Of a stretch of DNA of 64,000 nucleotides, positions 17,937 to 27,084 are shown piece by piece. The stretch is taken from NCBI RefSeq assembly GCF_025060895.1, contig NZ_JANZKV010000057.1, forward strand, positions 1-64,000. The letters are read 5' to 3'. The notes below the pieces were generated by a model. It was given only the letters and a program-made list of their open reading frames with translations, was not told where the DNA came from and searched no databases. The position numbers and the translations under genes are program-made. The first letter of the stretch is position 1; each line of letters starts with the position of its first letter. The stretch is from Stieleria sedimenti (GTDB lineage: Bacteria; Planctomycetota; Planctomycetia; Pirellulales; Pirellulaceae).

Positions 17937-19300
17937 TACTGGATTATCCTTGTACTAGGAATTGGCTGTGTAGAAGTCGATAGGTAACCGCTGGTGTTAC
18001 TTTCAGATTTTGGCCGCGCAGACTCATATGCCCTTCGCTGGTCTCGGATCTGTTCCAACCAGGAAGGCATAGTTTCTGGCGAGACGACTTTTCCTATCGA
18101 CCGTTTTTTTTGCGTGCTATCGAAGAGTGTTTCAAGCAACTCATCGCCTAAAGTCGATCGGTAGTGACCAGATTCCCAGTACCACCGCATCACTGTTTCC
18201 CTGTCGCTTGGTACAGGCACCGCTTCGGTCGTCGAATCGTTATACCACGAGAAATCCCACAGCCGTGTATCGTAATCTTGGCACAGCTGAGATACTTTCA
18301 ACTTCCAGTTTTCAAACTCCACCCAACGATCGGTCGCATTTAAGATTCTAAGAATGTCAGCGTGGTAGGGATGCGTATACACTTCGATGCGTATTTCTCT
18401 CCGTTTGCACAGCCGCAGTAACGACTCGATTGCGCGAATTTCTTGCGACTCTTCGAGAGGTGGAAAGATTCTCTCTCGGCATTTGTCGTCGTATTCCGCG
18501 TTTTTTTGCTCAAACAACGATGCCTGTCCTTCCGATCGGATCAAGTTTCGAAACGCCTCTCCAGAATTGAAACCGGCGTCAGTCATGTTCGCCACGTACG
18601 GATTGCTTTGCAACAATACGGTTAGAATTGAATCGGAAAGTGCAGACAGTGACAGTGTGGAGGCAGTCGCGTCAGTTAGACGCTGCGGAAATCCAGGTGC
18701 GAACTTTTTCGTTTCATCGAGCGAGCGTAATCTCGCCCACATAGGCGATTCGTCAGTCGATTTGATTGCGACAGTTCCAGATCGCTGACCGGAATCCCCG
18801 GGTTTGCGAAGTACGTTCAGGAAGTCGACCCCGAGCACGACGGTTGACGGTTTGTGGTGAACAATTACATGTTCCAAATACGCTAGTGCGATTTCCGTGC
18901 CGCCACCTGGTTGCCCCAGGTTGTAGGCTGGTTTGAAGGCGTCGGGTAATCCTTCGCTGTCGGGATCCAGCCCGATGTCGACGCGAGAATTCCCCAAAAA
19001 GATTGTTTTGTATTCGTTTCGAACAACGCCGTAAGCCTTTGCCATCCGAACTTGGCGGATGGCCTTGGGCTTGAAGAAACTAAAACCAGTGTATCTGGGG
19101 ATACCGAATCGCAGGTAGGGATCAATTGCAACGTTGAACCCCGCAACAAGCAGGGAGAGCAGCGTTAGCATCATGGCAACGCGATATAGATATCCCCGGC
19201 AGTCTGAGTCGCTGATCGAAAATTCAATTCTGCGAGCCATCGCCTCTTCTAAATCGGCATCCTTTTTAAGTTCCCCGTAAGCAGTCATTGTGCCGTTCAA
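17936..19300 (-). CDS. SGNH-like membrane protein, AlgJ/AlgX/DltD-type partner of MBOAT
   Basis: 454 residues (TTG start overlapping the MBOAT stop in TTGA; an ATG at 19288 is also possible). One N-terminal membrane segment (YRVAMMLTLLSLLVAGFNVA, about 40-60) is followed by a soluble domain with IFLGNSRVDIGLDP near residue 100-113, where GNSR occupies the place of the nucleophile-containing block I in SGNH/AlgX-like proteins, then TVVLGVDFLNVLR. Proteins of this outline sit beside MBOAT acyltransferases in alginate and teichoic-acid systems and complete periplasmic O-acylation. The direct overlap with the MBOAT gene supports that role here. Overall similarity is low, so the family call is an inference. 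Confidence 0.55.
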   Translation of the reverse strand: MNGTMTAYGELKKDADLEEAMARRIEFSISDSDCRGYLYRVAMMLTLLSLLVAGFNVAIDPYLRFGIPRYTGFSFFKPKAIRQVRMAKAYGVVRNEYKTIFLGNSRVDIGLDPDSEGLPDAFKPAYNLGQPGGGTEIALAYLEHVIVHHKPSTVVLGVDFLNVLRKPGDSGQRSGTVAIKSTDESPMWARLRSLDETKKFAPGFPQRLTDATASTLSLSALSDSILTVLLQSNPYVANMTDAGFNSGEAFRNLIRSEGQASLFEQKNAEYDDKCRERIFPPLEESQEIRAIESLLRLCKRREIRIEVYTHPYHADILRILNATDRWVEFENWKLKVSQLCQDYDTRLWDFSWYNDSTTEAVPVPSDRETVMRWYWESGHYRSTLGDELLETLFDSTQKKRSIGKVVSPETMPSWLEQIRDQRRAYESARPKSESNTSGYLSTSTQPIPSTRIIQ

Positions 19301-20850
19301 AACTGAAAATACAGGAATTCGGATACTTCAGCCAAACTCAAAATCCCGACTAATGCAACCAAACTTATCAACAAAGACCAAGCCAAAGACGGCGTCCAAG
19401 TTAACGGAATCACTGGACCAAAACCTGCATCGGGCAAACGACTTATGGTGGACTGACTGGTGTATTCCCATGCGGGCTGAAACCGGCGCATGAACGATTG
19501 GGTTGTCGGCAATAGCCAAACAATGAGCGACAATCCCCCAATCCAGCCCAAAGCCATCACAAAGTTTGTTCCACTTGCAGAATCGCCATTTATCCCAAAA
19601 ATCGCAAGTTGTCTGCTGATGCCGCCAAGCCGGTTGAGCAGAGCGTGGGGAAGCGAGATCCCGTTGCTACCGATCATCCCACCCACAATCTGATTCGCCG
19701 TCTCCAACGATGTTGCGCGAAAATAGACCCAAGCAAATTGTACCGCTATAAATGTGGTGGCGCAAGCGAACAATCGGTAGACCCACGTCTGCTTGACTCG
19801 CGAAAGCTGTTTGGTTTGGTGGCTCCATCCATGCTGAATGACCAAGTATCCGCCGTGCAATGCGCCCCATAAAACGAATGTCCATCCCGCGCCGTGCCAC
19901 AGTCCGCCCAGCAGCATCGTGATCATCAGATTACGATACCTCCGCGCGTTTCCGCGTCGATTTCCGCCCAAGGGAATGTAGAGGTAATCACGCAAGAACC
20001 TGGAGAGAGTCATGTGCCAGCGTCGCCAAAACTCACTGATCGACTCAGACCGATAAGGCGCGAAGAAATTCAACGGTAACTTGATTCCAAACATTCGCGC
20101 CGCTCCGATTGCCATGTCTGAGTAACCGGAGAAGTCGAAATAGATTTGAAATCCATAAGCGAGTACTCCGATCCAAGCATGTACGAGGGTCGCCGATTGG
20201 CACGCTTGTGGATCATCAAATAGACCATTCGCATAAGGGGCAATACCGTCGGCAAGGACCGCTTTCTTGAACAGCCCCAATGCAAAAATCGTCAGACCGA
20301 CTGACTTGTCGACTGCTGTCGACCGTCGAATCGATTTGATCTGCGGCATCATTTCGGCATGATGCACGATCGGCCCGGCGATCAACTGCGGAAAAAAACT
20401 AACAAAAAGCCCGTATTCCGTCGGCCTGTAGCGTTGGGGAAGGCCCGAGTAGCAATCGGCCAGATATGCAATCTGTTGAAAGGTGAAAAATGAAATCGCC
20501 AGTGGCAGCGCGATGTCGCCAAAGTGAGTCTCCGATCCCGTCAAACTTGCAATGTTATCTGCGATGAATCCTGCGTACTTGAAGTATCCAATTAGTGCGA
20601 GATTCGTCGCGACACCAGCGACAAGAACCAGCTTTGTCGGTTTCGCTCGCAAGTGAGCACCGACGAAATAATTGAACGCGATCGTCGAAAGCAATAGTGG
20701 CAGGTAGACGGGGTTCCACCACGCATAGAAGAACAATGAGCACGAGAGTAGCCAAACAATACGAGCCGAATAATTTTCTGAGAGAATCCGATTGCCGATC
20801 AGGGCAATTGGAAGCAGTAAGAAAATAAACTCGTATGAATTAAACAGCAT
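19297..20850 (-). CDS. MBOAT-family O-acyltransferase (AlgI-like)
   Basis: 517 residues, about ten or more membrane helices. The conserved core is clear: DFSGYSDMAIGAARMFGI, then SISEFWRRWHMTLSRFLRDY, YIPLGGNRRG, and the catalytic-histidine segment LLGGLWHGAGWTFVLWGALHG. AlgI-type enzymes pass acetyl groups across the inner membrane onto polysaccharides. The gene overlaps the SGNH-like protein gene by 4 bases, forming a probable two-component O-acetylation module for this exopolysaccharide. ATG start at 20850. The 155 bases upstream contain a palindromic repeat element. Confidence 0.92.
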   Translation of the reverse strand: MLFNSYEFIFLLLPIALIGNRILSENYSARIVWLLSCSLFFYAWWNPVYLPLLLSTIAFNYFVGAHLRAKPTKLVLVAGVATNLALIGYFKYAGFIADNIASLTGSETHFGDIALPLAISFFTFQQIAYLADCYSGLPQRYRPTEYGLFVSFFPQLIAGPIVHHAEMMPQIKSIRRSTAVDKSVGLTIFALGLFKKAVLADGIAPYANGLFDDPQACQSATLVHAWIGVLAYGFQIYFDFSGYSDMAIGAARMFGIKLPLNFFAPYRSESISEFWRRWHMTLSRFLRDYLYIPLGGNRRGNARRYRNLMITMLLGGLWHGAGWTFVLWGALHGGYLVIQHGWSHQTKQLSRVKQTWVYRLFACATTFIAVQFAWVYFRATSLETANQIVGGMIGSNGISLPHALLNRLGGISRQLAIFGINGDSASGTNFVMALGWIGGLSLIVWLLPTTQSFMRRFQPAWEYTSQSTISRLPDAGFGPVIPLTWTPSLAWSLLISLVALVGILSLAEVSEFLYFQF

Positions 20851-20900
20851 GATCGCAATAATTGCGTCGCGTCAGAAACGACGTCAAGAAGTGCCCAGTT

Positions 20901-20960
20901 GTGGGATAGACCACAAGCCTGTCAGTACCGGAGAATCACAGGCTGGCAGCCTATTCCACT
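20901..20960. repeat. dispersed palindromic element, copy 1
   Basis: Starts with GTGGGATAGA and ends with CAGGCTGGCAGCCTATTCCAC; the two halves are imperfect inverted repeats. The same palindrome (GTGGGATAGGCTTCCAGCCTGTC ... mirror) occurs at 37929, 41688 and partly at 43577 and 52949. Just after it, CCACTGCACCGTG is directly repeated at 20956-20968 and 20970-20982. It lies between the carbamoyltransferase-fusion and MBOAT genes. Confidence 0.7.
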
Positions 20961-21005
20961 GCACCGTGTCCACTGCACCGTGGCTCAAATGAAGGAGAGC
21001 TGTGA

Positions 21006-24000
21006 CTAAAACATCACGTAGACGGATTCAGAGATCTCTGCCGATTGCTCTTGATCAATCGGATGCTTCAACGCGACGCGTAGAATCTTATTGAGCATTG
21101 GTTCGAGGAGCTTTGCGCTTTGCTGGTCGCGCCAACGGGAGGCGATCGCCGACGCGATTTCGCCCGCCGGTGTGTCGTCGTTGCTAAACGCGGATGCGAA
21201 TTCAAATTCCGCCGGCGAAGCGTTGCTGCCGGAGACATCTTCCCAAGTGCTGTCTCGCTGTTGAGCATTGGTCGGATCAATCAGTCCAAGCCCCTTTTTT
21301 CTTGCCTCCACAACACTCGGCCAAAACGCGGAATCGAATAGCTTTCGAATTTGTTGATGGTACTCGTCGTCAGGCTCCGCCTGTTTGACCGCATAGACAT
21401 CCTCGTTCTCTAGGCCCTCGCCCTTGCCTTCAGGCCATTCTGGCTGCTCCATTTTGACAAGAATGCAATTGCCAAGTGCAAGAACATCCATTTCCGTTCG
21501 CATGAAGCAGCGATAGGCATCATACGGCGTGCAGACGATCGGCTCGCCACGAACGTTGAATGAAGTGTTCACCAAAACGCCGTAACCCGTGTCTTGATCG
21601 AATTGTTTGATTAAGTCGTAGAACTGGGCGTGATGTTCCCTTCGAACAGTTTGTATCCGAGCGGAATAGTCAACGTGGGTGACCGCAGGGATATCGGACC
21701 GCAACTGGCGGACGATTGGCAACAAGTCTTCTTCGTCCACTTCTTGGTCGCCCTGTGGAGCGATTCGTCGTTCTTCTTTCACCGGTGCGACGAGCAACAT
21801 GTAGGGGCTTTCGCCTTCGATATCAAAATAGTCCGAAACACGCTCCCGTAGTACAGCCGGAGCAAAGGGGCGAAACGATTCACGGTACTTGATTCGTAGG
21901 TTCAGAGTCGTTTGCATTTCGGTGTTTCGAACGTCTCCGAGGATGGAGCGGGCGCCCAGAGAACGCGGCCCGAATTCCAGGCGTCCGGAAAAGTGCCCGA
22001 CCACTTTTCCATCGGCCAACTGTTTCGAAAGAAAGGCGTTTCTTTCTTTCTCTGGCAGTTCACTGAACGGATAACCGTGTGTGTTCAAATACCCTTTGAT
22101 TTCGTCGGCGGAAAACTCTGGCCCCAGATAGGAGCCACCTTGGTCCGACAACTCAGTGCGTTCCTTGCGTTCATGGCCTCCGTAGGTGTGCCAAGCATCC
22201 AACGCAACTCCGAGTGCACAACCCGAGTCGCCGGCGGCTGGCTGGATCCAAAGGTCGTCGAAAACGCCCTCACGGAGCAGTTTCCCGTTTGCCACGCAGT
22301 TAAGGGCAACTCCACCTGCCAGACAGAGATTCGATTCACCGGTAATCTCGCGTGCGTGCCGCGCCATTCGAATCATCGCAAGCTCGGTGACCTCCTGGAT
22401 AGACCGCGCAATGTCCATTTCGCGACGGGTGATTCGGCTTTCGGGATCTCGTCGCGGCCCATCGAATAGATCGTCAAATTTGTCTGACGTTGTGCTGACT
22501 TCGCGTAGAAACGCAAAATAGTCCATGTTCAGTTCGATCGAACCATCCTCTTTCACGTCGACGATGTTGTCCAAAATCTGTTGCGTGTAGATCGGTCTGC
22601 CATAAGGAGCAAGTCCCATCATCTTGTACTCGCCCGAATTCACCTTGAATCCGGTGAAGTGCGTGAAAGCGGAATACAACAGCCCAAGTGAATTTGGGAA
22701 AGACATCTCACGAAGGAGTTTGATTGAGTTGTCTTTGCCATGTCCGATGGAAGCGGTCGCCCACTCGCCAACCCCGTCGATGGTAATGATTGCTGCACTT
22801 TCAAACGGCGATGGATAGTAACAGCTCGCAGCGTGCGAGCGGTGGTGGTTCCCCTGAAGGATCGGACCCTCGTAGCAAAGCGATTTCCTGACCAGCTGCG
22901 GGAAATTCAACTTCGTTCTGGCCCAATCCGGGACGATCGTTCCCCACATTTCTCGAGCAGAATCGACATCAATGGCCATCAGGCTGTGCATGATGCGTTC
23001 AAACGTCAGTGCGGAATCGTCATAGAATGCGACGGCCGAAAGCTGATCCTGATTGATGCTTCCCTGTTCCAAGCAGAAGTTGATCGCGTGATTCGGGAAT
23101 CGACGGTCATTCTTGACCCGGCTGAATCGTTCTTCTTCGGCCGCTGCAACAATTTCCCCGTTGCGGATTAGGGCCGCAGCGGAATTGTGATAGAAGGACG
23201 AGATGCCAAGAATGTAGCTATCGGCTGCGGAACTCACATGCACGGCAGACGCATTGGCGGCGTTTAGCTTGTCGGTGTCTGGGACGTTTGCTTTCGCAAT
23301 GATTTTGCGGGATGAGAGAAACTGGTCCATTTGTTCGGCGACCAGACGATTTGCGTAGGGCGTGAAGTGGCCACCTTGCTCGAAACTAAGCTTCAACCTG
23401 TCTTGGTAGGGCAGCTTGCTGAGCACAGTCGATACATCGCCGACGTGAACGTTGTTTTGCGGGTCGTCCAGTTTTTCAAACAGCGTCTGATAAACGGGTT
23501 CCATTCCCACAAGATAAAAATCTCGCGTCGGGATCGGAAAGATGATGATGGGTAATGGGCTGGCCTCGGCAATAAACTGATGAAGAATTGCCTCCATTAG
23601 AAGCCAACCGTCGGTTTGGTCGGACAAGATGTCCGGGTACGGATGGTGCCCACGGATACGTTTGAATTCGGTGATCAATCGCGATCCCGCATCCGAGAGC
23701 AATGATGAATTCCGCAATTCCTTCAGACCAGGCACGAGCGAATAAAGGTCATGAACCTTACTCAATAAGTCGTCATCACGCTTCGCAGGTGATGCTTGAT
23801 TGTTTCCATCACTTTCCGGGCGATCTGTTGGCACCGGTACTTGACGCAGTCGGAGCGTGCCGCCAATCAGGTTGAAGTAAGGCTTCGGTACCTGAACCTG
23901 CCGACCGGTAACGCGATCAATCGAAGGTCGAAATGCGGTTTGGATGCGATGGAAACTGTCGATCTGAACGCAGATCACAATGGCGTCGGCTTCGATGTCC

Positions 24001-24347
24001 TTGGCGAACTTTCGGTAGGCCAGCAAATGCTGATCCGTACCGCTACCGGAAATACCAAAGTTGTAGACCTCGCATCTGCATAGGGAGGCGAGTTGGTCGG
24101 AATAGCGGTCACAGTTCGAAACGTTGTCGCCAGCGGTGTACGAGTCTCCAAACATCAAGATTCGCGGTCGATTCCCTTTTTGTTTAATGAACTCGGTGTC
24201 GGATCGGAATCCAGATGAATTGGTTCTGACAAAGAATCCTCCCGCTTCGTTCGTCAGTCGAGCGTTTTGGTTGGGGACAAAACGATGCCCGATGTCTGAA
24301 TCGTGTTGAATCAGCATTCGGTGGGTCGCCTGTTTCAGCAAAAACAT
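21006..24347 (-). CDS. SGNH-hydrolase-like / NodU-type carbamoyltransferase fusion
   Basis: 1113 residues. Residues about 1-345 form an SGNH/GDSL-like domain: block I RILMFGDSYTAGDN with Ser69, an NFGISGSGTDQ turn near 96-106, and GGHFTPYANRLV with His327 at the place of the catalytic His. After a linker, residues about 378-960 are a carbamoyltransferase: GISSFYHNSAAALI, AAAEEERFSRVK, metal-binding NHHRSHAA, LAGGVALNCVANG, and the carbamoyl-phosphate domain EFGPRSLGARSILGDVR plus FRPFAPAVL. A tail of about 150 residues is unassigned. NodU-type enzymes transfer carbamoyl from carbamoyl phosphate to a sugar hydroxyl. An SGNH partner on the same chain suggests coupled acyl removal or transfer and carbamoylation. 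ATG at 24347; no frameshift seen. Confidence 0.85.
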   Translation of the reverse strand: MFLLKQATHRMLIQHDSDIGHRFVPNQNARLTNEAGGFFVRTNSSGFRSDTEFIKQKGNRPRILMFGDSYTAGDNVSNCDRYSDQLASLCRCEVYNFGISGSGTDQHLLAYRKFAKDIEADAIVICVQIDSFHRIQTAFRPSIDRVTGRQVQVPKPYFNLIGGTLRLRQVPVPTDRPESDGNNQASPAKRDDDLLSKVHDLYSLVPGLKELRNSSLLSDAGSRLITEFKRIRGHHPYPDILSDQTDGWLLMEAILHQFIAEASPLPIIIFPIPTRDFYLVGMEPVYQTLFEKLDDPQNNVHVGDVSTVLSKLPYQDRLKLSFEQGGHFTPYANRLVAEQMDQFLSSRKIIAKANVPDTDKLNAANASAVHVSSAADSYILGISSFYHNSAAALIRNGEIVAAAEEERFSRVKNDRRFPNHAINFCLEQGSINQDQLSAVAFYDDSALTFERIMHSLMAIDVDSAREMWGTIVPDWARTKLNFPQLVRKSLCYEGPILQGNHHRSHAASCYYPSPFESAAIITIDGVGEWATASIGHGKDNSIKLLREMSFPNSLGLLYSAFTHFTGFKVNSGEYKMMGLAPYGRPIYTQQILDNIVDVKEDGSIELNMDYFAFLREVSTTSDKFDDLFDGPRRDPESRITRREMDIARSIQEVTELAMIRMARHAREITGESNLCLAGGVALNCVANGKLLREGVFDDLWIQPAAGDSGCALGVALDAWHTYGGHERKERTELSDQGGSYLGPEFSADEIKGYLNTHGYPFSELPEKERNAFLSKQLADGKVVGHFSGRLEFGPRSLGARSILGDVRNTEMQTTLNLRIKYRESFRPFAPAVLRERVSDYFDIEGESPYMLLVAPVKEERRIAPQGDQEVDEEDLLPIVRQLRSDIPAVTHVDYSARIQTVRREHHAQFYDLIKQFDQDTGYGVLVNTSFNVRGEPIVCTPYDAYRCFMRTEMDVLALGNCILVKMEQPEWPEGKGEGLENEDVYAVKQAEPDDEYHQQIRKLFDSAFWPSVVEARKKGLGLIDPTNAQQRDSTWEDVSGSNASPAEFEFASAFSNDDTPAGEIASAIASRWRDQQSAKLLEPMLNKILRVALKHPIDQEQSAEISESVYVMF

Positions 24348-24430
24348 TGTCTATCCAATCCTGTTTTCAATCCTAGTAATGATGGTGCGTCGCTCGAATA
24401 GCAACGGTAAACGCACCCTGCCGTTAGCCA

Positions 24431-25594
24431 TCAAAATGATGCTTCCACGCTTTGCCAGAGCTCTGCGTATTCTCGATACATCCGATCGATCGGGTACTCT
24501 TTACAGACACGACTTCGATTTAGACGTCCAAGTTCACTGCGAAGGAACGAATCAGAAGCCATGGCGTGTAACCCGGAAGCGTAGCCTTCCAAGTTCTCAT
24601 GTGAGTAGACGAATTCACGGTTTTTTTCACACAGCATTCGGGCGTTATCGGCGATGTCGGTTGAAATGACTGGCAGGCCGGTCGCCATCGCTTCGAGCAG
24701 CGAATTCGAAGCGGCCTCGGAACGCGATGTGGTGACGTTGACGTCGATTGCCGCAAAGGCGTCCTCCGGCTTGTCGATGTAACCGTGGAAATAGACAGAA
24801 TCCGCAATTCCGAGCTCAACTGCCAACTGCCCCAGTCGTTCACGTTCAGGGCCATCCCCAAAGATTGCCAGTTGACTGTTTGGTGGTTTCGCTTTTGCAA
24901 AGGCCTGAAATAACATCGGCAGGTTCTTGCTTGGTCGCAGCGTTCCCACGTAGCCGAAGACGACACGATCTAGATTGCTCGCTAGAATCTGATTTCGGAG
25001 CGTATGATTTTCCCTTGGCGAGAATCGTTCGGTATCAACACCCGTCTTGATGAATGTGATTTTTTCCTTGGGAACTCCATAGTGCTCGATCGACATGTCG
25101 AACAGCGTGTGGGACGTGACGACGACCTGATGACATCCCGGTAGGAGTACTCGTCTCATCAATCGTCGTCTCCAGCCCTTGCCGTCGACGTCGGCAGATA
25201 GCCCACATTCATTATGGACCACTGGCCGAAACCGAGCGAATTTCGCGGCCAGTACAGCATCTGTCGCCCCCCAGTTGTAAGTCAAAATGACAGAGGGATT
25301 CAAGTCGCGAATGTAGCGCCAAAGATCGACTGGAAAGCGAACCCGCCCTTTTTTAGGCGGCCCTTTGTAAACCCGAACGTCACACGATGGATCTAGAAGC
25401 GACGCGGCACCTGTTCTGCCGTTGAGCGACAAGATTGCATGGCCTCCCCCAGGGCCCATCGCATTGATCGTACGAGTTACTCGCAACTCTGCCCCGCCAC
25501 GATTGTATTCTGGGAAGATGTGCAGAAAGCGGATCGACTCTTCCGTGCAGTTCTTCGTCACCGATCCCACCCGTTCTAAAGCTTGAGCGCTCAT
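24431..25594 (-). CDS. GT4-type glycosyltransferase
   Basis: About 387 residues from the ATG at 25594, chosen because it overlaps the upstream TGA as ATGA; in-frame starts at 25600 and 25609 exist. N-terminal GT-B features include FLHIFPEYNRGGAELRV, with a glycine-rich acceptor-side loop. The donor half has VVFGYVGTLRPSKNLPMLFQA, LAIFGDGPERERL and SEAASNSLLEAMATGLPVI carrying the paired glutamates. Typical cytoplasmic sugar transferase of a polysaccharide cluster. Confidence 0.85.
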   Translation of the reverse strand: MSAQALERVGSVTKNCTEESIRFLHIFPEYNRGGAELRVTRTINAMGPGGGHAILSLNGRTGAASLLDPSCDVRVYKGPPKKGRVRFPVDLWRYIRDLNPSVILTYNWGATDAVLAAKFARFRPVVHNECGLSADVDGKGWRRRLMRRVLLPGCHQVVVTSHTLFDMSIEHYGVPKEKITFIKTGVDTERFSPRENHTLRNQILASNLDRVVFGYVGTLRPSKNLPMLFQAFAKAKPPNSQLAIFGDGPERERLGQLAVELGIADSVYFHGYIDKPEDAFAAIDVNVTTSRSEAASNSLLEAMATGLPVISTDIADNARMLCEKNREFVYSHENLEGYASGLHAMASDSFLRSELGRLNRSRVCKEYPIDRMYREYAELWQSVEASF

Positions 25595-27006
25595 GGACAT
25601 CGCTTGCACGCGTTGGCGTGAGTAGCGATTGCTGTGTTAAAGACGTCGGCCAATTGCTTGGTAAGGGAGCGACCGTCAAAGTCTGCCGCGACAGAATCCC
25701 ACATCGCCGATGTTGTAGAGTTTGTCCATAGTTTCGCCATAGCACTCGCAATACTGTCGGCATCATCTGCTTGCGCAATCGTACCTATCTGATAGCGGTT
25801 GACGATGTTGGCGACCGCGCCAGGGACACAGAGTGTTAAAATTGGTTTTTTAAATAGAATCATCTCAAACAGTTTCCCTGGCACTTGGAGCGATGTCCCA
25901 GGTTGTAACAACAGGAATGCATCGACCTCAGCCATTCGCCGCAACATTTGGTCATGTGGGATCGCTGGTTTGATTTCAATTTGTGACTCCACTCCACGAT
26001 CGGCGGCATAGCGAAGCAGATCGAAATTGGGATCACAATACCCAACTTGTTCGAGAACAATGGTTTTGCCATTCGCTTTCAATTTTGCGACCGCGTCGAC
26101 AACTGGACGGGGATCTCGATTTCGATACAGGCTTCCAGGATGCAGGAGACGAAGTGGTTTATCGTCTTTGGATGCGACTACCTGAGCGTCCAGATAGCTC
26201 TGGATTGATGGTCGGATCTCAGGATCAAATCCGTTCGTGATCGACACAAACTTTTCACAAGGCAATTTCGAGTAATAATTGGCGAAATCATCTCGCAATT
26301 CGGGCGTGTTCAGAATCACAACGGATGCATCGTACACGCATGACCGTTCGAGCCTTGCTACCCAGCGATTCGCAATCCAAGACTTGTTTCGCGGTCCCCA
26401 AGGAACACGAGTCCAAGGATCGCGAAAATCGAGGACCAACGGCAAGTTCGCTTCTCTTGCAATCGCTTGCCCGACCAGTAGCGATGAAAACGGAGGAGCT
26501 GTTGCATAAATCAGCGAAGGTCTTCGCTCGCTGACAATCTCCATGCCCTTGGTGACAGCATTCCGTTTCCAACCAATTCGGTCGTCTGGAATTGCGAAAG
26601 CCAACTCAGTGGCTTGCCGTCGCAGTTTCTGCAGAGTGGTGTCAGGGCGAGCCTCATCTGCCGAGCCTGGCACCACCGAACCGGAGGAACCAGACAAGCG
26701 ATCTGAAGTTACTGAGCTTGTTGGCTGTTTTGCATTTGTTCGTCTTAGCGTTCGGCGAAGACGGAGCTTGATGGCGTCTTCTGGACGGACGAGTTTGACA
26801 CCATCAACTTGAATGTCTGGAGGCACTAGTGATGCCAAATGATTGTCGAGTCGCGAATGATCTTCTGGCGATGACGTAAGCACGGACGGCAGCCAACCGT
26901 TCTCACAGAGAAAACGGCAGAATCGTAGAGTTCGATGAACCCCTGCACTCGCGACGGGCGGGAAGTTGTATGCGACAATTATCGCGACTGCATTTCCGCT
27001 ATTCAC
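25591..27006 (-). CDS. GT4-like glycosyltransferase
   Basis: The frame is open to 27072. The GTG at 27006 is preceded by GGAG six bases upstream, one of the few clear ribosome sites here, and the protein then begins NSGNAVAIIVAYNFPPVASAG, a normal GT-B opening; that start gives about 471 residues. A long, partly low-complexity insert (about 105-155) precedes the core. The donor half has PLRLLHPGSLYRNRDPRPVV and LLLQPGTSLQVPGKLFEMI, the latter containing the E of the E-x7-E region in a diverged form. Likely a sugar transferase; family placement is less certain than for its neighbours. Confidence 0.75.
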   Translation of the reverse strand: MNSGNAVAIIVAYNFPPVASAGVHRTLRFCRFLCENGWLPSVLTSSPEDHSRLDNHLASLVPPDIQVDGVKLVRPEDAIKLRLRRTLRRTNAKQPTSSVTSDRLSGSSGSVVPGSADEARPDTTLQKLRRQATELAFAIPDDRIGWKRNAVTKGMEIVSERRPSLIYATAPPFSSLLVGQAIAREANLPLVLDFRDPWTRVPWGPRNKSWIANRWVARLERSCVYDASVVILNTPELRDDFANYYSKLPCEKFVSITNGFDPEIRPSIQSYLDAQVVASKDDKPLRLLHPGSLYRNRDPRPVVDAVAKLKANGKTIVLEQVGYCDPNFDLLRYAADRGVESQIEIKPAIPHDQMLRRMAEVDAFLLLQPGTSLQVPGKLFEMILFKKPILTLCVPGAVANIVNRYQIGTIAQADDADSIASAMAKLWTNSTTSAMWDSVAADFDGRSLTKQLADVFNTAIATHANACKRCP

Positions 27007-27020
27007 TGAAAACTCCGTTT
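26997..27020 (-). promoter_or_regulatory. GGAG ribosome-binding site deciding a GTG start
   Basis: On the minus strand the sequence reads ACGGAGTTTTCAGTGAATAG: GGAG, six bases, then GTG. This favours the GTG at 27006 over the upstream in-frame codons, whose translation (MPTNGSASFYHRYCRC) does not look like the start of a glycosyltransferase. Confidence 0.6.
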
Positions 27021-27084
27021 TTGAACAACGGCAATAACGATGGTAGAAACTCGCTGAGCCATTTGTCGGCATTCTGCGATCGAT

